This document shows, piece after piece, positions 1 to 5,179 of a stretch of 6,251 nucleotides of DNA. The notes below the pieces were generated by a model, which saw nothing but the letters and a program-made list of their open reading frames with translations, had not been told where the DNA came from and made no database searches. The position numbers and the translations under genes were made by a program. Position 1 is the first letter of the stretch; each line of letters begins with the position of its first letter. Source of the stretch: Mucilaginibacter sp. (GTDB lineage Bacteria; Bacteroidota; Bacteroidia; Sphingobacteriales; Sphingobacteriaceae); assembly GCA_028288315.1 (NCBI GenBank), contig JAQBNY010000266.1:1-6251 (forward strand), given 5' to 3'.

Positions 1-1
1 G

Positions 2-208
2 GTACAAAACGACCAGGTTAATGAGCAAACCAAACTTTACGAAAAACTGGTTGATTTTACCAAAGCTTACGCTAAAGAAAAAGGTTACAAAATGGTGTTA
101 ACCTTCAAAAAAGGCGACCCAACCATGTTATATGGCGACCCAGGATTGGATGTAACTGCTGATGTTATTAAAAGGCTGAACGACGCCTACGCTAAGGATA
201 AAAAATAA
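2..208 (+). CDS. OmpH/Skp family periplasmic chaperone, C-terminal fragment
   Basis: This is the last 68 codons of a gene that begins before the window; the reading frame is open from position 2 to a TAA stop at 206-208. The fragment has the features of the C-terminus of Bacteroidota OmpH/Skp proteins: a charged, Lys/Glu-rich helical segment (EQTKLYEKLVDFTKAYAKEK), then a short beta-like stretch (GYKMVLTF), a turn with MLYGDPGLDVT, and a terminal helix ending in KDKK. In the family, an N-terminal signal peptide and coiled-coil arms form a trimeric periplasmic chaperone that holds unfolded outer-membrane proteins; those parts lie outside the window. The gene is followed by a good terminator at 266-293, so it looks like the end of its transcription unit. 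The family call rests on the C-terminal motif pattern only. Confidence 0.8.
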   Translation, partial: VQNDQVNEQTKLYEKLVDFTKAYAKEKGYKMVLTFKKGDPTMLYGDPGLDVTADVIKRLNDAYAKDKK

Positions 209-210
209 TG

Positions 211-242
211 TGCAGATGTGTGAATATGCAGATGTGCAGATG
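211..242. repeat. Three short direct repeats of TGCAGATG
   Basis: The octamer TGCAGATG occurs at 211-218, 227-234 and 235-242, directly after the ompH-like stop codon and before the terminator. The last two copies are exactly tandem. Such short near-tandem tracts between genes could come from replication slippage. From memory, similar tracts occur in other Sphingobacteriaceae intergenic regions, but I cannot confirm that here. No function is apparent. Confidence 0.55.
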
Positions 243-265
243 ATGAAAATATTAGATAGATTTAC

Positions 266-293
266 AAACCCCGGCTTTACGTTGGGGTTTTTT
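266..293 (+). terminator. Rho-independent terminator of the ompH-like gene
   Basis: AAACCCC at 266-272 pairs with GGGGTTT at 284-290, a 7-bp stem that two G-T wobble pairs can extend inward. The loop is about 7-11 bases, and the T run continues from 288 to 293. This is a textbook intrinsic terminator placed 57 bases after the upstream stop codon. It ends only 12 bases before the guaD start codon, so it also separates guaD from upstream transcription. Confidence 0.8.
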
Positions 294-305
294 AATATAA
301 TAGGT

Positions 306-785
306 ATGGAAAACCAGGGACAACAGAAATTTATGCAGATGGCTATTGACTTATCTGAATATAATGTAAAACAGGGATTAGGTGGCCCGTTTGGTGCCGT
401 TATTGTAAAAGATGGGATGGTATTGGCGCGCAGCGCCAACAAGGTTGTCCCCACTAATGATCCTACTGCGCATGCCGAAGTATCTGTTATTAGGCTGGCT
501 TGCCAGGAATTGGGTACTTTTAATTTAGAAGGTTGCGAAATTTACACCAGCTGCGAACCCTGCCCTATGTGCCTAGGCGCTATTTACTGGGCCCGGATAG
601 ATAAGATTTACTATGCCAATACCAAAGCTGATGCCGCCGCAATAGGCTTTGATGACCATTTTATTTATGATGAATTGGAAAGACCAATGGATAAGCGCAA
701 AATGCCCTTTGTACAGCTTATGCGCGATGAGGCCCTGTCCGCATTTAAACTTTGGGAAACATCAGAATTAAAAACAGGTTATTAA
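306..785 (+). CDS. guaD: Guanine deaminase (cytidine deaminase fold)
   Basis: The 159-residue protein belongs to the cytidine/deoxycytidylate deaminase superfamily and closely resembles the short bacterial guanine deaminase type, which converts guanine to xanthine and ammonia in cytosolic purine salvage or catabolism. The zinc site is visible as His56 in TAHAE, with Glu58 as the proton shuttle, and Cys86 and Cys89 in PCPMC. The guanine-deaminase hallmarks distinguish it from the tRNA deaminase TadA: GGPFGAVIV near residues 26-34, NDPTAHAEV, CLGAIYWAR, the GFDD.FIY segment at 114-121, and a C-terminal Tyr159. The length matches the Bacillus subtilis enzyme of 156 residues. The same frame is open back to 210, but that extension would translate through the terminator and lacks family similarity, so the ATG at 306 is preferred. 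The gene stands alone, facing kdsA. Its promoter is not clear. Confidence 0.87.
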   Translation: MENQGQQKFMQMAIDLSEYNVKQGLGGPFGAVIVKDGMVLARSANKVVPTNDPTAHAEVSVIRLACQELGTFNLEGCEIYTSCEPCPMCLGAIYWARIDKIYYANTKADAAAIGFDDHFIYDELERPMDKRKMPFVQLMRDEALSAFKLWETSELKTGY

Positions 786-793
786 AACCATAA

Positions 794-821
794 TGTCTTT
801 GCGAGCGTAGCGCGGACAACC
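794..821. repeat. Possible REP-like repeat fragment
   Basis: A GC-rich stretch beginning TGTCTTTGCGAGCGTAGCGC lies just downstream of guaD and differs in base composition from the AT-rich surroundings. From memory it resembles the widespread intergenic repeat that starts TGTCATTGCGAG. Only one short copy is visible here, so the assignment is tentative. A genome-wide copy count would settle it. Confidence 0.35.
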
Positions 822-838
822 GACCGAAAACAGCTCAA

Positions 839-1006
839 TTGGGTAACCCCTATGGGGCAAAATCACATTTTTATTTTTCTACAAAGCGTTATCCCCTACG
901 GGGAATGAATAAATATTGACTTATTGTTTACCCAACTGGCATGCTCCATTAGGAGCTATAGCTTTGTAGAAATGCAAACATTAAATCCTTTGCTCCGTCA
1001 GGAGCT
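839..1006. repeat. Mosaic of intergenic palindromes and inverted repeats between guaD and kdsA
   Basis: This region fills most of the 240-base convergent gap at 786-1025 and has no plausible gene. It holds four small hairpins of two sequence types: CCCCTATGGGG at 847-857 and CCCCTACGGGG at 893-903, then GCTCC-ATTA-GGAGC at 943-956 and GCTCC-GTCA-GGAGC at 992-1005. Two longer-range inverted repeats interleave with them. One is the perfect 12-mer TTTCTACAAAGC (876-887) against GCTTTGTAGAAA (961-972); the other is TTGGGTAA (839-846) against TTACCCAA (928-935). None of the hairpins is followed by a clear T run, so they are not standard terminators, although they may protect or end the converging guaD and kdsA transcripts. 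The arrangement looks like pieces of dispersed intergenic repeat families. Confidence 0.7.
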
Positions 1007-1025
1007 ACCCTTCTCCTATACTATT

Positions 1026-1805
1026 TTAACTTATCAGCGATTTTATCAACTCTTCCAAATCTGTTAAATACAACATGTTAGGACCGTCGCTTAAAGCATG
1101 ATCAGGATCAGGATGGGTTTCTATAAAGTAACCGCTTGCACCAAACGCCCTTGCTGCGTGTGCCATGTTGGGCACAAACTTCCTGTCGCCGCCGGTTTTG
1201 CCACCTGCACCGCCGGGGCGCTGAACGGAATGGGTACAATCCATACAAACCGGGTAACCAAATTCCTTCATATCATAAATATTCCGGAAATCTACCACCA
1301 GGTTATTATAACCAAACGAATTGCCACGTTCGGTCAGGATTATTTGCTCATTACCTGATTCCTTTACTTTTTGTGCCGGATAAAACATATCCTGCCCTGA
1401 AAGGAACTGTGCTTTTTTAATATTTACTACTTTGCCTGTTTGCGCGGCAGCTACCAATAAATCTGTTTGGCGACATAAAAACGCAGGTATCTGTAATATA
1501 TCAACTACCTCGGCAGCTATTTTAGCCTGGTAAGGTTCGTGAATATCTGTAGTAACTTCCAAACCAAATTTCTCCTTTACCTTATTCAGCATTTCCATCC
1601 CCTTTTCTATTCCAGGGCCGCGGTAAGCATGCACAGAGGTACGGTTGGCCTTATCAAATGATGATTTAAATATCATTATTACCGGGTACTTGCTTTTAAT
1701 TTCGGCAACCTTTTCGGCTACAGTATATAAAAGCTCCTGGTTCTCCATTACGCATGGACCAACAATAAAAAAGGGCTTCTCTGTAATATCTTTATATAGT
1801 GCCAT
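1026..1805 (-). CDS. kdsA: 3-deoxy-8-phosphooctulonate synthase (Kdo-8-phosphate synthase), metal-dependent type
   Basis: This cytosolic enzyme condenses phosphoenolpyruvate with arabinose-5-phosphate to give Kdo-8-phosphate, the committed step to the lipopolysaccharide inner-core sugar. The 259-residue TIM-barrel protein of the DAHP synthase class I family carries the KdsA signature FKSSFDKANRTS (residues 46-57), TTDIHEP (85-91), IPAFLCRQTDLL (106-117) and QRPGG (195-199). Residues Cys18, His192, Glu229 and Asp240 match the metal ligands of the Aquifex aeolicus enzyme (Cys11, His185, Glu222, Asp233, from memory) with a constant offset of seven. The E. coli enzyme has Asn instead of the Cys and needs no metal. 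The ATG at 1803-1805 overlaps the end of kdsB by 14 bases in another frame, which suggests translational coupling. It is the last gene of the kdsD-kdsB-kdsA operon. Confidence 0.95.
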   Translation of the reverse strand: MALYKDITEKPFFIVGPCVMENQELLYTVAEKVAEIKSKYPVIMIFKSSFDKANRTSVHAYRGPGIEKGMEMLNKVKEKFGLEVTTDIHEPYQAKIAAEVVDILQIPAFLCRQTDLLVAAAQTGKVVNIKKAQFLSGQDMFYPAQKVKESGNEQIILTERGNSFGYNNLVVDFRNIYDMKEFGYPVCMDCTHSVQRPGGAGGKTGGDRKFVPNMAHAARAFGASGYFIETHPDPDHALSDGPNMLYLTDLEELIKSLIS

Positions 1806-2532
1806 TGTTCTCTATTTTTTTACGTGCATGTTCCAGGTCTTCAGGGGTATCTATCCCCTTTTCAAAACCCTTTACTTCAATCATTTTAATTTTATACCCG
1901 TTCTCTATTGCTCTTAACTGCTCCAGCTTTTCTGATGCCTCTAAAAACGAAACAGGCAGCTTAACAAACTCGGGCAAAAAGCTTGCCTTGTATGCGTATA
2001 CACCCATATGTTTTTTATAGGCAGATGCATCCTCTAAAATTTTATCCCTTGAAAAAGGTATAGCATATCTTGAAAAATAAACAGCGTAACCGTTTACATC
2101 AGTAACTACTTTAACCAAATTAGGGTTATGCAGTTCATCAATTGTTTCTACCGGTGCGCAAACACTGGCCATAACAGCATCACCCTGCTGCATAGCGGTA
2201 ATTAACCTGTCTATTATACCTGCATCAAAAAACGGTTCATCGCCCTGTACATTTATCACAATATCACAAGGAACCTTTGCTGCAATCTCGGCAATACGAT
2301 CTGTACCGCTAGGATGGTCTTCCCGTGTCATTAATACATTATTGGTAAACTTTTTGCATACATTAAATACTTCTTCGCTATCTGCGGCTATCCATATCTC
2401 GTTGTGCAGTTCAGATTTAAGACAGGCTTCATAAACCCGTTGAATAACTGGTTTGCCACCCAGGTCAAGCAATACCTTTTCAGGTAAACGTGTCGATTTT
2501 AACCGGGCCGGTATAACAATTATGGACCTCAT
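1792..2532 (-). CDS. kdsB: 3-deoxy-manno-octulosonate cytidylyltransferase (CMP-Kdo synthetase)
   Basis: This cytosolic enzyme transfers CMP from CTP to Kdo, giving the short-lived donor CMP-Kdo used by Kdo transferases on lipid A. The 246-residue protein is full length (E. coli KdsB has 248). It begins with the nucleotide-binding segment IIVIPARLKSTRLPEK, including Arg10 and Lys19, followed by REDHPSGTDRIAE (70-82) and NVQGDEP (94-100). Asp98 and Asp228, the latter in GIDTPEDL, are at the positions expected for the Mg-binding aspartates. HMGVYAY (175-181) and EKLEQLRAIENG (201-212) complete the family pattern. The ATG at 2530-2532 follows the kdsD stop codon after six bases, and the stop overlaps the kdsA start by 14 bases. 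The gene is therefore almost certainly cotranscribed with both neighbours. Confidence 0.95.
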   Translation of the reverse strand: MRSIIVIPARLKSTRLPEKVLLDLGGKPVIQRVYEACLKSELHNEIWIAADSEEVFNVCKKFTNNVLMTREDHPSGTDRIAEIAAKVPCDIVINVQGDEPFFDAGIIDRLITAMQQGDAVMASVCAPVETIDELHNPNLVKVVTDVNGYAVYFSRYAIPFSRDKILEDASAYKKHMGVYAYKASFLPEFVKLPVSFLEASEKLEQLRAIENGYKIKMIEVKGFEKGIDTPEDLEHARKKIENNGTI

Positions 2533-2538
2533 TTTGCC

Positions 2539-3474
2539 TTAAACCTGGTTAAATATTTGATATATACCTGTTACCCAATTACCTGCGTTGCGTATTAGTA
2601 AAGTGGTTATCTTACGTTCCATCATTAGTTCTTCGGCTTCGTAAACCAGCTCACTTTCATCAACCATTATTGGGTTACCGTTCATAATCTCTGTAATAGG
2701 CAGTGATTGTATGTTTGGATATTTTACCAGCCCCCTGCGCAGGTCGCCGTCTGTTATCACCCCTTCTACTTTACTTGCTGAACCTACTATTACCATGCCC
2801 AGCTTACCTTCAGACATCCGCAAAACCAGTTGCGTAAATGTGGCATCAGATTCAATAAAAGGCAGGGCATCGGTACGCATCAGATCTTTAACTTTTACCA
2901 GCAACTTACGGCCCAGTCTGCCGCCCGGATGGAAGCGCGCAAAATCTGCCGGACTAAATTCTCTCAGCGTCATCAGTGCAACGGCAAGAGCATCGCCCAT
3001 AACCAAGGTTGCTGTTGTTGATGATGTTGGCGCTAGTTCCAACGGACAAGCTTCTTGTTTAACATGTACATTTAAACAGAAATCGGCGTTTTTAGCAAGG
3101 GTTGAATTGGGATTACCTGTTACTGCTATAAACTTATTTTTGTTCCACTTTAAAAAAGGGATAATCTTTAAAACCTCCTCCGTTTCGCCCGAGTAAGATA
3201 TTAACAGCACAATATCATCTGCCGCTATCATACCCAAGTCGCCATGAAAGGCTTCAGATGGGTGCATAAAGAAACTTGGTGTGCCTGTACTGGTAAACGT
3301 AGCAGAGATTTTACGACCTACATGGCCAGATTTGCCCATACCACAAACCACCAGCCGGCCTTTGGCATTCAGTATAGCTTTGGCTACATGACTAAACTGC
3401 TCATCAATCATGGCAGCAACATGCTGTAATGATTCTATTTCGATATCAAATACTTTTTGGGCTATACTTTTCAT
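2539..3474 (-). CDS. kdsD: Arabinose-5-phosphate isomerase (KpsF/GutQ family)
   Basis: The enzyme interconverts ribulose-5-phosphate and arabinose-5-phosphate, the first step of Kdo synthesis. The 311-residue protein has a sugar isomerase (SIS) domain at about residues 30-170 and two CBS domains at about 195-250 and 260-311. SIS motifs include CGMGKSGH (44-51), FHGDLGM (76-82), SYSGETEE (93-100), ACPLELAPTSST (142-153) and FHPGG (181-185). Lys48, Glu100, Glu141 and His182 fall at the spacing of the catalytic residues Lys59, Glu111, Glu152 and His193 of E. coli KdsD (from memory). The frame extends three codons upstream to a TTG at 3483, but the ATG at 3474 gives the usual start MKSIAQKVF and is preferred. 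It is the first gene of the operon, with a candidate promoter upstream. The KdsD role, rather than the sorbitol-associated GutQ role, is inferred from the adjacent kdsB and kdsA. Confidence 0.93.
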   Translation of the reverse strand: MKSIAQKVFDIEIESLQHVAAMIDEQFSHVAKAILNAKGRLVVCGMGKSGHVGRKISATFTSTGTPSFFMHPSEAFHGDLGMIAADDIVLLISYSGETEEVLKIIPFLKWNKNKFIAVTGNPNSTLAKNADFCLNVHVKQEACPLELAPTSSTTATLVMGDALAVALMTLREFSPADFARFHPGGRLGRKLLVKVKDLMRTDALPFIESDATFTQLVLRMSEGKLGMVIVGSASKVEGVITDGDLRRGLVKYPNIQSLPITEIMNGNPIMVDESELVYEAEELMMERKITTLLIRNAGNWVTGIYQIFNQV

Positions 3475-3521
3475 AAGCTGCAACAGCTCGCGGGTATTAA
3501 ATTGTGTGCAATATTACTCAA

Positions 3522-3554
3522 TAAAATTAAGATGGCTTAAAACTGCTGGTCAAA
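3522..3554 (-). promoter_or_regulatory. Candidate Bacteroidota-type promoter for the kds operon
   Basis: On the minus strand, TTTG (3554-3551) is followed after 21 bases by TAATTTTA (3529-3522). This matches the Bacteroidota consensus TTTG-N19-21-TAnnTTTG except for the final base. It lies about 48 bases before the preferred kdsD ATG, and no gene intervenes. AT-rich DNA gives such matches by chance, so this is a suggestion only. Confidence 0.35.
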
Positions 3555-3562
3555 TTACAGGA

Positions 3563-3717
3563 AACAGGCAGCGATTGGGGCTAAAGCCTTTATTGATTTG
3601 TGCTTTGCCTGTTGGCTGAAGCCAATGGCCATTTCTTCAATCCATCCAAAATTATTCAATCATTGCCGCCCCATTTATGAGGGCGGATAAATACAAAGAA
3701 GCTACCGGCTTTAGCCG
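3563..3717. repeat. Composite intergenic palindromic element between kdsD and the S4-domain gene
   Basis: This element occupies most of the 291-base gap at 3475-3765, which contains no credible gene. It is bounded by GGCTAAAGCC (3579-3588) and its exact inverse GGCTTTAGCC (3707-3716), the latter inside the palindrome CGGCTTTAGCCG (3706-3717). AACAGGCA (3563-3570) pairs with TGCCTGTT (3606-3613) around the left end. TTGGCTGAAGCCAA (3612-3625) is a hairpin in its own right. CCGCCC (3666-3671) pairs with GGGCGG (3681-3686) across a 9-base loop. The G/C-rich cores are separated by AT-rich linkers, as in REP/BIME-like elements. From memory, similar sequence recurs in Sphingobacteriaceae intergenic regions, but copy number cannot be checked from this window. 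No T run follows the stems, so a simple terminator role is not supported. Confidence 0.7.
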
Positions 3718-3728
3718 AAAACTCAACA

Positions 3729-3744
3729 TACCGGTTAAACGGTA
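3729..3744. repeat. Small hairpin downstream of the S4-domain gene
   Basis: TACCG at 3729-3733 pairs with CGGTA at 3740-3744 around a 6-base AT-rich loop. It lies 21 bases beyond the stop codon of the minus-strand S4-domain gene and could sit at the end of its transcript. There is no T run on the minus strand, so terminator function is unproven. Confidence 0.3.
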
Positions 3745-3765
3745 CCAGGTATTATATATTACTGC

Positions 3766-4185
3766 TTAACTATCCTCAGGCTTTTCCGGTGCATTTTCAA
3801 AGAAACTATCCTTTAATTCATCGGTTTCACGGCGGTCGCGTTTAGTTGGGCGGCCAGTTCCCCGGTCACGTTTTAATATAGGCGCATGAAACATTGATTT
3901 AAATGCCGGGGTATGCTCAACCGGGGTTATATCCTCATAATAATCCACAGCCTTTTTGGCATCTACTCTATTCTCTAATAAACCCGATACTAGTATTACT
4001 TTGCGTTCCGGTCCTTTTGAGATCTGATACCTTTCACCAATTTTCACCTCATGTGATGCTTTTATATTATTGCTCTCCAGTTTTACACGCCCTGCTTTGC
4101 AGGCATCAGAAGCCAGTGTGCGGGTTTTAAACATGCGTATGGCCCACAAATATTTATCAATTCTTAACTTTTCTTTTTCAGCCAT
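3766..4185 (-). CDS. Hsp15-type S4-domain RNA-binding protein
   Basis: The 139-residue protein belongs to the HslR/Hsp15 family (E. coli Hsp15 has 133 residues). In E. coli, Hsp15 binds stalled 50S ribosomal subunits that still carry peptidyl-tRNA and helps recycle them after heat shock. The S4 domain spans about residues 7-66 and opens with RIDKYLWAIRMFKTRTLA, the family signature with its RNA-contacting basic residues, followed by CKAGRVKL. A middle segment with AVDYYEDIT matches the family's helix after the S4 fold. A strongly charged tail follows, with GRPTKRDRRETDEL at about residues 111-124, also typical of Hsp15. The ATG at 4183-4185 gives the expected start. It is monocistronic and divergent from dapD, with 80 bases between the two start codons. 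The Hsp15 family is clear, but function outside proteobacteria is inferred, so no symbol is given. Confidence 0.85.
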   Translation of the reverse strand: MAEKEKLRIDKYLWAIRMFKTRTLASDACKAGRVKLESNNIKASHEVKIGERYQISKGPERKVILVSGLLENRVDAKKAVDYYEDITPVEHTPAFKSMFHAPILKRDRGTGRPTKRDRRETDELKDSFFENAPEKPEDS

Positions 4186-4218
4186 GTTCTATTATAATAT
4201 CTGACATTACAATTAAAA

Positions 4219-4251
4219 CAAATCTCCTTAAAATTCCTTTAATTTGACAAA
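4219..4251 (-). promoter_or_regulatory. Candidate promoter for the S4-domain gene
   Basis: On the minus strand, TTTG (4251-4248) is followed after 21 bases by GAGATTTG (4226-4219), which matches the Bacteroidota -7 consensus TAnnTTTG except for the first base. It lies 33 bases before the ATG, within the 80-base AT-rich divergent region shared with dapD. I found no equally good match on the plus strand for dapD. This is weak evidence based on a short consensus. Confidence 0.3.
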
Positions 4252-4265
4252 ATTTATATTCATCA

Positions 4266-5081
4266 ATGATCGACCTTAAAAAAATGATTGAGGAGGTTTG
4301 GGATAACCGAACCCTTTTAAGCGAAAATGACTACATCAATGCCATAAATACCGTTGTTGAAAGACTGGATAAAGGCGAAATACGCGTTGCCGAACAAATA
4401 GGTACACGCTGGCATACTAACGACTGGATTAAAAAAGCGGTAATCCTTTATTTCCCAACCCGTACTATGGAAGAAATTAAAGTTGGCCCTTTTGTTTTTC
4501 ATGATAAAATGAAATTAAAAACCGACTACAAACATACCGGTGTACGTGTAGTGCCGCATGGTATTGCCCGTTATGGCGCTTACCTCGCGAAAGGCGTTAT
4601 CATGATGCCATCGTACGTAAACATTGGTGCTTATGTTGATGAAGGTACCATGGTTGATACCTGGGCTACCGTAGGCTCATGCGCGCAAATTGGCAAGCAT
4701 GTTCACTTAAGCGGTGGTGTTGGTATTGGCGGTGTGTTAGAACCTATACAGGCTGCGCCGGTAATTATTGAGGATAACTGCTTTTTAGGCTCGCGTGCCA
4801 TTGTTGTTGAAGGCGTACACGTTGAGCGTGAAGCCGTTTTAGGTGCAAACGTGGTATTAACCGCATCAACCAAAATTATTGATGTAACAGGTCCTGAGCC
4901 GGTTGAATATAAAAGCTTTGTACCAGCACGTTCTGTAGTTATACCAGGTTCATATACTAAAAAATTCCCTGCAGGCGAATATCAGGTACCTTGCGCTTTA
5001 ATAATTGGCAAACGTAAAGAATCAACCGATAAAAAGACATCATTAAACGATGCCTTGAGGGAAAACAATGTTGCCGTGTAA
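4266..5081 (+). CDS. dapD: 2,3,4,5-tetrahydropyridine-2,6-dicarboxylate N-succinyltransferase
   Basis: This cytosolic enzyme transfers succinyl from succinyl-CoA to tetrahydrodipicolinate in the succinylase branch of the diaminopimelate/lysine pathway, which supplies meso-DAP for peptidoglycan. At 271 residues it is full length (E. coli DapD has 274). A helical N-terminal domain (about 1-90) is followed by a left-handed beta-helix of hexapeptide repeats at about 95-235, seen in GVIMMPSYVNIGAYVDEG (110-127), MVDTWATVGSCAQIG (129-143), LSGGVGIGGVLEP (148-160), IIEDNCFLGSRAIVVEG (167-183) and AVLGANVVLTAST. These are highly characteristic of DapD and of no other hexapeptide transferase. A charged C-terminal tail closes the protein. 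The presence of dapD suggests that this organism uses the succinylase route rather than only DapL. No other dap gene is adjacent. The ATG at 4266 fits the family's N-terminus. Confidence 0.95.
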   Translation: MIDLKKMIEEVWDNRTLLSENDYINAINTVVERLDKGEIRVAEQIGTRWHTNDWIKKAVILYFPTRTMEEIKVGPFVFHDKMKLKTDYKHTGVRVVPHGIARYGAYLAKGVIMMPSYVNIGAYVDEGTMVDTWATVGSCAQIGKHVHLSGGVGIGGVLEPIQAAPVIIEDNCFLGSRAIVVEGVHVEREAVLGANVVLTASTKIIDVTGPEPVEYKSFVPARSVVIPGSYTKKFPAGEYQVPCALIIGKRKESTDKKTSLNDALRENNVAV

Positions 5082-5098
5082 AGTGATTTGTTGATTGA

Positions 5099-5156
5099 GT
5101 TGAATTAAGTGAGTAGTTATGTTATCTGTTCAGGTTCAACCATTCACTTAATCAAC
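5099..5156. repeat. Long imperfect inverted repeat between dapD and the glycosyltransferase gene
   Basis: The left arm at 5099-5118 (GTTGAATTAAGTGAGTAGTT) pairs with the right arm at 5138-5156 (AACCATTCACTTAATCAAC). The stem has about 18 pairs, with one bulged A, one A-C mismatch and one G-T wobble, closing a 19-base loop. Flanking sequence repeats related AT-rich words such as TTGATTGAG on the left and CTAATCAATTAA on the right. The hairpin fills the centre of the 98-base gap. No T run follows it on the plus strand, so a standard terminator for dapD is not clear. It may instead be a dispersed repeat, or a leader hairpin upstream of the next gene. Confidence 0.6.
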
Positions 5157-5179
5157 TTAATAAACCTAATCAATTAATA

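Noticed and set aside
210..305. N-terminal extension of guaD to an ATG at 210
   Set aside because: The extension would translate through the TGCAGATG repeats and the terminator hairpin and has no similarity to the deaminase family. The ATG at 306 gives the expected length of 159 residues.
306..785. tRNA adenosine deaminase (TadA) as the identity of this deaminase
   Set aside because: The HAE and PCPMC zinc motifs are shared, but YWAR after the zinc site, the GFDD.FIY segment and the C-terminal Tyr are guanine deaminase features.
839..1006. CRISPR array or small RNA gene
   Set aside because: The repeats are short, inverted and unevenly spaced with no regular spacers, and there is no clear promoter plus terminator pair that would define an RNA gene.
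2711..3196. Open frame of 161 codons on the plus strand
   Set aside because: It is entirely antisense to kdsD, and its translation shows no recognisable domain. The kdsD frame has clear motifs throughout.
3475..3483. TTG start codon for kdsD three codons upstream
   Set aside because: An ATG lies three codons further in and gives a normal family N-terminus. Nothing favours the rarer TTG start.
4244..4249. TTGACA as a sigma-70 type -35 box for dapD
   Set aside because: It is 16 bases before the dapD ATG, so the -10 box would fall inside the gene, and Bacteroidota do not use this consensus for their main promoters.
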